From positions 372,001-436,000 of the forward strand of contig MOWL01000092.1 of assembly GCA_002110485.1 (NCBI GenBank): a stretch of DNA of 64,000 nt, given 5' to 3'. Both the position numbers and the translations under genes were made by a program. Every line of letters starts with the position of its first letter. Positions within the stretch are counted from its first letter, which is position 1. Below, piece by piece: positions 59,601 through 64,000 of the stretch. The notes under the pieces were generated by a model, which saw nothing but the letters and a program-made list of their open reading frames with translations, did not search any database and was not told the DNA's origin. The stretch comes from Emergomyces orientalis (lineage: Eukaryota; Ascomycota; Eurotiomycetes; Onygenales; Ajellomycetaceae).

Positions 59601-62012
59601 TACGGAACTTGGATATGAAGAAGATATCAATTTACATTGTCAATTGATAGTGTTCTTATTTATCCTGCACATGAGTTAAAGTGAACACCTACTCGGCATG
59701 TCATATTATTGCTCTATTAATGCAGGGAAAAACAATAATTGTCAACTTATGAAAATTTTCATAATAATGGGGAAAGGGGGAGAAAAGTGGTCAGGATCAT
59801 GCATAAGTAGGTAGCAGGGTAGAGTACGAACTCCCATAGTAGGTTAGGAGCTTTATTATTTGGACCAGGGCGGTCATCTATTTTGGAAGGTTGTTTGTCA
59901 CTATCGTCGGTTCCCATGCCCCAGTTAACCTATCGCTGATGCTTAAACGACTCATGCTATTGCCCTGAAAGGGATGGCATGAACGCTGTCATCGCCTGGG
60001 GGGTGTCATCACCCGCTCCCCGCTAAACCACCACAGGTTAAAGTAGTTAAATAATAAGCGGAACATTGTTCCTTGATCCTGGGGTTAAAGATCCAAGGCA
60101 ATGGATGGGAGAATGAAGAAACCTCAACGGTCGAAAGTTCATTTTCTCGCATACACTTAGAGAGTAGTAGGTGAACATGCATGCTAAATATCTGTGTGTT
60201 ACGGAGTGACTAACCACTAGTTATTAGCTTTGGTTGGCTGCATATATTCATGTTAGGAATGCGAATGATGACTGGATGATGGTCGTGAGGAGGTTCCAAA
60301 GTAGAAAACTCCGTTGCAACCAGGACATGGGTTGTTAGCTGGTAGTGAGAGAAATGGTCCCATTCCACTCGAGAAATTCGATCTTAAGCCAGCTTCCGAA
60401 AAACGACCTCTTTCCCGCTCAAGTTTCTTTTAAATTTCTTGGGTCCTTTTTTCCCGCCTGGAAGACCCGCGTCCCGTCCGTTTGCCCCCTCATTTTCGCT
60501 CCATACAGCCAGGTATAAGCAATTCGTTCAACTTTTGGCAATAATTTATACCTTGTCAAATGTGCTGCCCACATAGCTACTTGGTCCGTCATTCACATGG
60601 CAGCTGTGAACGATTGTTCTTGGAAACTGCAGAGTCCAGTATCTGAGACACAACGACGTCCGCCCTCCGCTGTTGATCAGTAATTTAAACGGGGATTTCG
60701 TCGCAGTTTCCATTTTCCTAACCCGTATTGGCCGCGGAATGGCTCTGCTAGTGCGTTTTTTCATCTTTAAAAAGTTTGCTAGATATTTTTTTTCTCTCCC
60801 TCATCTTTCCGATATGTCCGGTTTGCGGTAACAACACTGTTGACAGTGTTGAGATCGAATACGAATGGGGAAAAACTCTCGAGGTAATAAAAATCTCACC
60901 CCCAAGTCAGCAGCGCATGGAAGTAGACAGCCCTTGCATAGCGCCCTTCTTCCTGCTCCCTATCGCTACCCCCATAATCTGAAGCACTGAAAAAGGCTCT
61001 TGCAAGAAACACGCGAACTTACCGTAAAGTGATTTGGCGTACGAACCCATGTATCGTAAGAACAGGAGCAACAGCAGGGACGGTCAAGATAAACAAAAGT
61101 GATTCCTCAAGAAACCAGAAACCAGCAGCCCCATTGTGCAGATCAGAGGAGTATGGTATGGAAGGAATATGACTGATTGAATTGTTTTGTTTCCGTTGTC
61201 GTAGAATGGGGGGGAACATGGAAGCCGATCGTGATGATATTCCACTCGTAAACGATACAGGATCGGACATACAAAATACTACGTCTTGTCAGGGTTTTTG
61301 TAAAACAGCCGTCAACAAGACATCTTGTATCGGTACGTGTACCGGGCTGTCCTGGGGTTCAGCCCTACCACGATACCAGCTCGCCCGCCCGCCCACAACT
61401 TGTACTGTGTGACCGAAACAGGCAATATCGGCGACCAGTCCAGCGGATGGGGCATTTCTAATCTTGTACCAGCCGTGCTTTGGTACAAGCGCAATACATA
61501 CTGATACTGCGAAGGTGGTATGTTTGAAAGTACAGTACCGTACAGTACCAGAGCCAGCCCAGGCCAATTCCTCAACTACAATTCTACCACTCCAACCGCC
61601 TTCATCTCAGCATCACTGCCCACTTCATCACTTCCACTTCCACTTCCACTTCCTCCTCCCATCTTCCCCCCCCTTCCCCCAAAAATCTCCCTCTAGCTAT
61701 TTTTCGACTCTCTTCTGCCTCATGTTCTCTTTATTCTCACCTCTATTCTCTCCCCTTTGCCCTTATCTTTTTCCATTTCCACGGTCCTTCTTTTTCTAAA
61801 CCCTATGCATCTCGCTTCGTGCTTGGCTACCGCTATTTATTTAACCAGCGCTTGCTGCTCCAGCTGAGCCCATCAAGGTCGGGCCTGTCTGCCATCGCCA
61901 CTATCGCCACTATTTATCCCACCTTTAGGGGCTTAAACGAGCCTCTTGTCGTTTCCTTTTCCTTAATTTCAGACCCTTTGACCTCGATGCTCAGCTCGTG
62001 GCAGTCCATGAG
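53668..62012. other. 8.3-kb gene-free stretch upstream of a transcription factor
   Basis: This is the longest gap in the window. I found no conserved protein, tRNA or transposon. Elements noted: CCAAT boxes in reverse orientation at 56533-56539 and near 56614, TACCTAGG at about 58513, a TACTCCGTA motif near 58010, GTACAGTACC-type repeats around 61540, and a TTCCAC hexamer repeat near 61620-61650 in a CT-rich leader before the zinc-finger gene. A 70-codon Lys/Arg-rich frame at 57699-57911 contains a GTAAGCT donor-like site but no conserved sequence. A large regulatory region or non-coding transcripts are possible; neither is shown. Confidence 0.5.
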
Positions 62013-62016
62013 ATGA
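61987..62016 (+). promoter_or_regulatory. Upstream ORF overlapping the zinc-finger start codon
   Basis: An ATG at 61987 opens a nine-codon frame (MLSSWQSMR) whose TGA at 62014-62016 overlaps the main ATG (62013-62015) as ATGA. If transcribed, this arrangement could limit translation or allow reinitiation at the main start. Presence in the mature mRNA is inferred. Confidence 0.5.
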
Positions 62017-64000
62017 TTATGGATAGTAATCCACCCATGAGCTCGCCGCCTTCAATTCTCGTCTGTGACTTTAACCATTCAACCTACGATCGTCGTCGGT
62101 CATCTGCCTCCAAGTCTGCAGCGCGAAACCTTTCTTTCCGGTCCCTTTCTTCGTCGCCTGGTCCAATGGCCATCCCAAAAGCGAAGGAGCCTCTGGCACC
62201 GCCGCCATTACCGCCTCCTCGGTACATCGAAGATCTTGCAATTGGGCACGACTCTGGATGGAAGTGGGGGAATGGTTTCGAGGAAGGAGAGTTTGGGAAA
62301 CCTACCCTACCTCCCATAAAACCGTCGTCGAGCCTCGTGGGTGGTGGTCACAGTCGCCCGGAGCTGGTCCGCCGAACTGAGAGGGTTATTTTTGATAAAG
62401 ATAGCAAGAGGGGCAACGCAATGCCTGCCGCCAAAGCCTCACCAGCATTGAAGAGCAGATCTTCATTTTCAACATCGAGGGATACATCCTTCCCCAGCTC
62501 GTCAGGTCCTAGCCTACCCAGTCCGCGGTCAGTAGATCCCCGTTTTCTAAAACATTCTTAAATCCCGCAGTCATGTTTTGATTTGTCGTATTGCGCATCT
62601 CCCTTCGATTGCTTTGTTTTTTTATGGTAGCATGGTGCCATGCGCCCTATGGTCATACACAGTCCTAGCAAAGCGGTATATAGTACTCAAAGCTAATGTG
62701 CCAGACACAATTATGGTCCACTAGATTGCAAGGGGAAAAACCGCTATCCGAGAAGAGTGTAGAACGATCCTCCAATGCCTACGATCAACACCTGCTATCT
62801 AAAATAGGCAAACCGAGCTCCCCGCCTCGCCTATCCGGCAGTCTCGGAAATTTCGGTCATAAGGAGTTTACGACTCTCCCGTTCCACTCAAAAAACCGAA
62901 ATGGTCTTTCAAGCTTGTCAATTGGAGATGGATCTTTGAGTCCCCGCGATGCAGCATCACGGTGGGCAAGCGGACCTCAGTCTGCCGGAATATCTCCAGG
63001 GACACGACCAGGGTGGACGGATTATGTCAGCCATCGAAGTCCAAGTGTTGACAGCACGGCGCCTCATCAGCTGGATTTCGATCACTTTCGGGATAGGAAT
63101 CTTTCCCCTGGAACTCACCACACGAATGATGACGCAACCAGCCTACATAGTCGATCCAACAGGGGCAGTTATGACCAGATCGTTTTCCCAGATTCAGATA
63201 TAGAGTTCCCCATGGACGAGTCAACACAATCTAGGCAATTGAGTGTTGATGATCGAGGGCCATCTCAGCTAGGGAGCATGTCACCATTGTCTCGGCAGGG
63301 CATGAAGCGAAGAGCCTCGTCTCCCCCACGAGAAGTCGTTGCGGACGAATTGCACGCTCTTCACACAAGCACCAGCAATGGCGATCTAGACCAACGGCGA
63401 ACAACAGGATTTCCGTTCAATGGTTGCGCATCACCCGGTGCCCGTTACCAACCAAGCCATGGCTCTATTTCTTCAGTGTCTTCAGCGAGCTTGCGAACTG
63501 GTTCCTATGCATCATCCACAGGACTCTCCGTAGCAGCTAGCAGCATGACTAGCTTGTCTTCTTTCGATCGCCCTTCGCCCGGAGGAATTTCTCCAACGTC
63601 AGAACTCGAATCCTCCTATGAAAAAGGTTTTGTGAGCCCTAGCTCGCGTAAATCGCTCTCAGGCCTTGCCTCTTCACGAACCTCTCATCATCGCGATCCT
63701 GTCGAAGTGAAAAGTGCTCCTCCAGTGCGCAACATGTCGCTTCCGAATAACTTGAATGTAGCCAAGGCAGCCCCACCACGGATAAATCGCCTTCACATCT
63801 GCGAATGCTGCCCAAAGAAACCGAAGAAGTTCGAGACCGCTGAGGAATTACTGTAGGTTAACTACCTTGAATACGGGGACTTCGTTTTCAGTTTGCATAA
63901 ACTAATGTTGATTGTGCTCTAGTTCTCACGAAATGGAGAAACAATATACTTGCCAATTTTGCAACAAGCGCTTCAAAAATAAAAACGAGGCCGAACGACA
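62013..64000 (+). CDS. C2H2 zinc-finger transcription factor, truncated by the window end
   Basis: Three exons are visible, 62013-62527, 62725-63852 and 63923 to beyond 64000, covering about 573 residues so far. The first two exons encode a long Ser/Pro-rich, disordered region (for example SSKSAARNLSFRSLSSSPGP-like and SPRDAASRWASGPQSAG segments), typical of fungal regulators. The zinc-binding part begins near residue 530: RLHICECCPKKPKKFETAEE, then the splice, then SHEMEKQYTCQFCNKRFKNK. This gives a Cys-rich finger and a second C-x2-C finger whose His residues lie at or past the window end. Exon 1 to 2 was joined at CG|A because only that keeps frame. The 197-bp first intron is long. I cannot name the orthologue, and the target genes are unknown. 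Confidence 0.85.

Overview
The window is nuclear DNA of a filamentous ascomycete. Evidence: compact protein genes with short GT-AG introns (mostly 53-75 bp) and CTAAC-like branch points, strong similarity of nearly every gene to Pezizomycotina orthologues, and CT-rich leaders. Protein style and the accessory relics point to Eurotiomycetes, most likely Onygenales; this placement is inferred from recognition, not computed. No rRNA, tRNA, CRISPR or prokaryote-type operon was found.

Layout. 0-4.3 kb is an accessory edge with two decayed genes: a DUF7918-type relic running off the left end and a fungal protein-kinase-like relic. 5.5-34.8 kb is a dense conserved block: CUT8/STS1 (nuclear proteasome tether), MTR4 (exosome RNA helicase), COX8 (cytochrome oxidase small subunit), ELP1 (Elongator scaffold), ERG19 (mevalonate diphosphate decarboxylase), a holocytochrome c/c1 heme lyase, PEP12-type syntaxin, NDC1 (nuclear pore membrane protein), SIW14-type phosphatase, a TATDN1-type nuclease, a flavocytochrome b2-like FMN dehydrogenase and an AIM34-like mitochondrial SAP protein. 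35.8-36.8 kb holds a decayed retropepsin-like gene, broken by a 14-bp tandem duplication. 39.5-46.7 kb carries a GPI-anchored aspartic protease, an ACOT9-type acyl-CoA thioesterase and VFA1. 46.7-53.7 kb is sparse: a Nudix hydrolase and YVH1, plus an unexplained 101-codon open frame without an ATG. 53.7-62.0 kb is an 8.3-kb gene-free stretch ending at a C2H2 zinc-finger transcription factor that runs off the right end.

The genes do not form one pathway. Several are mitochondrial (COX8, heme lyase, AIM34-like, ACOT9-like), and several adjacent genes are divergent pairs with 0.4-0.5 kb shared promoters (MTR4/COX8, ERG19/heme lyase, PEP12/NDC1). Exon structures were built by hand from reading-frame continuity, splice consensus and family similarity; every multi-exon model given closes in frame. 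No wholly new system is evident. The best leads are the three relics, the start-overlapping uORF of the zinc-finger gene, the stop-free intron of PEP12, a NAGNAG acceptor in MTR4, the phosphatase loops split by introns, and the unexplained open frame at 46.9 kb.
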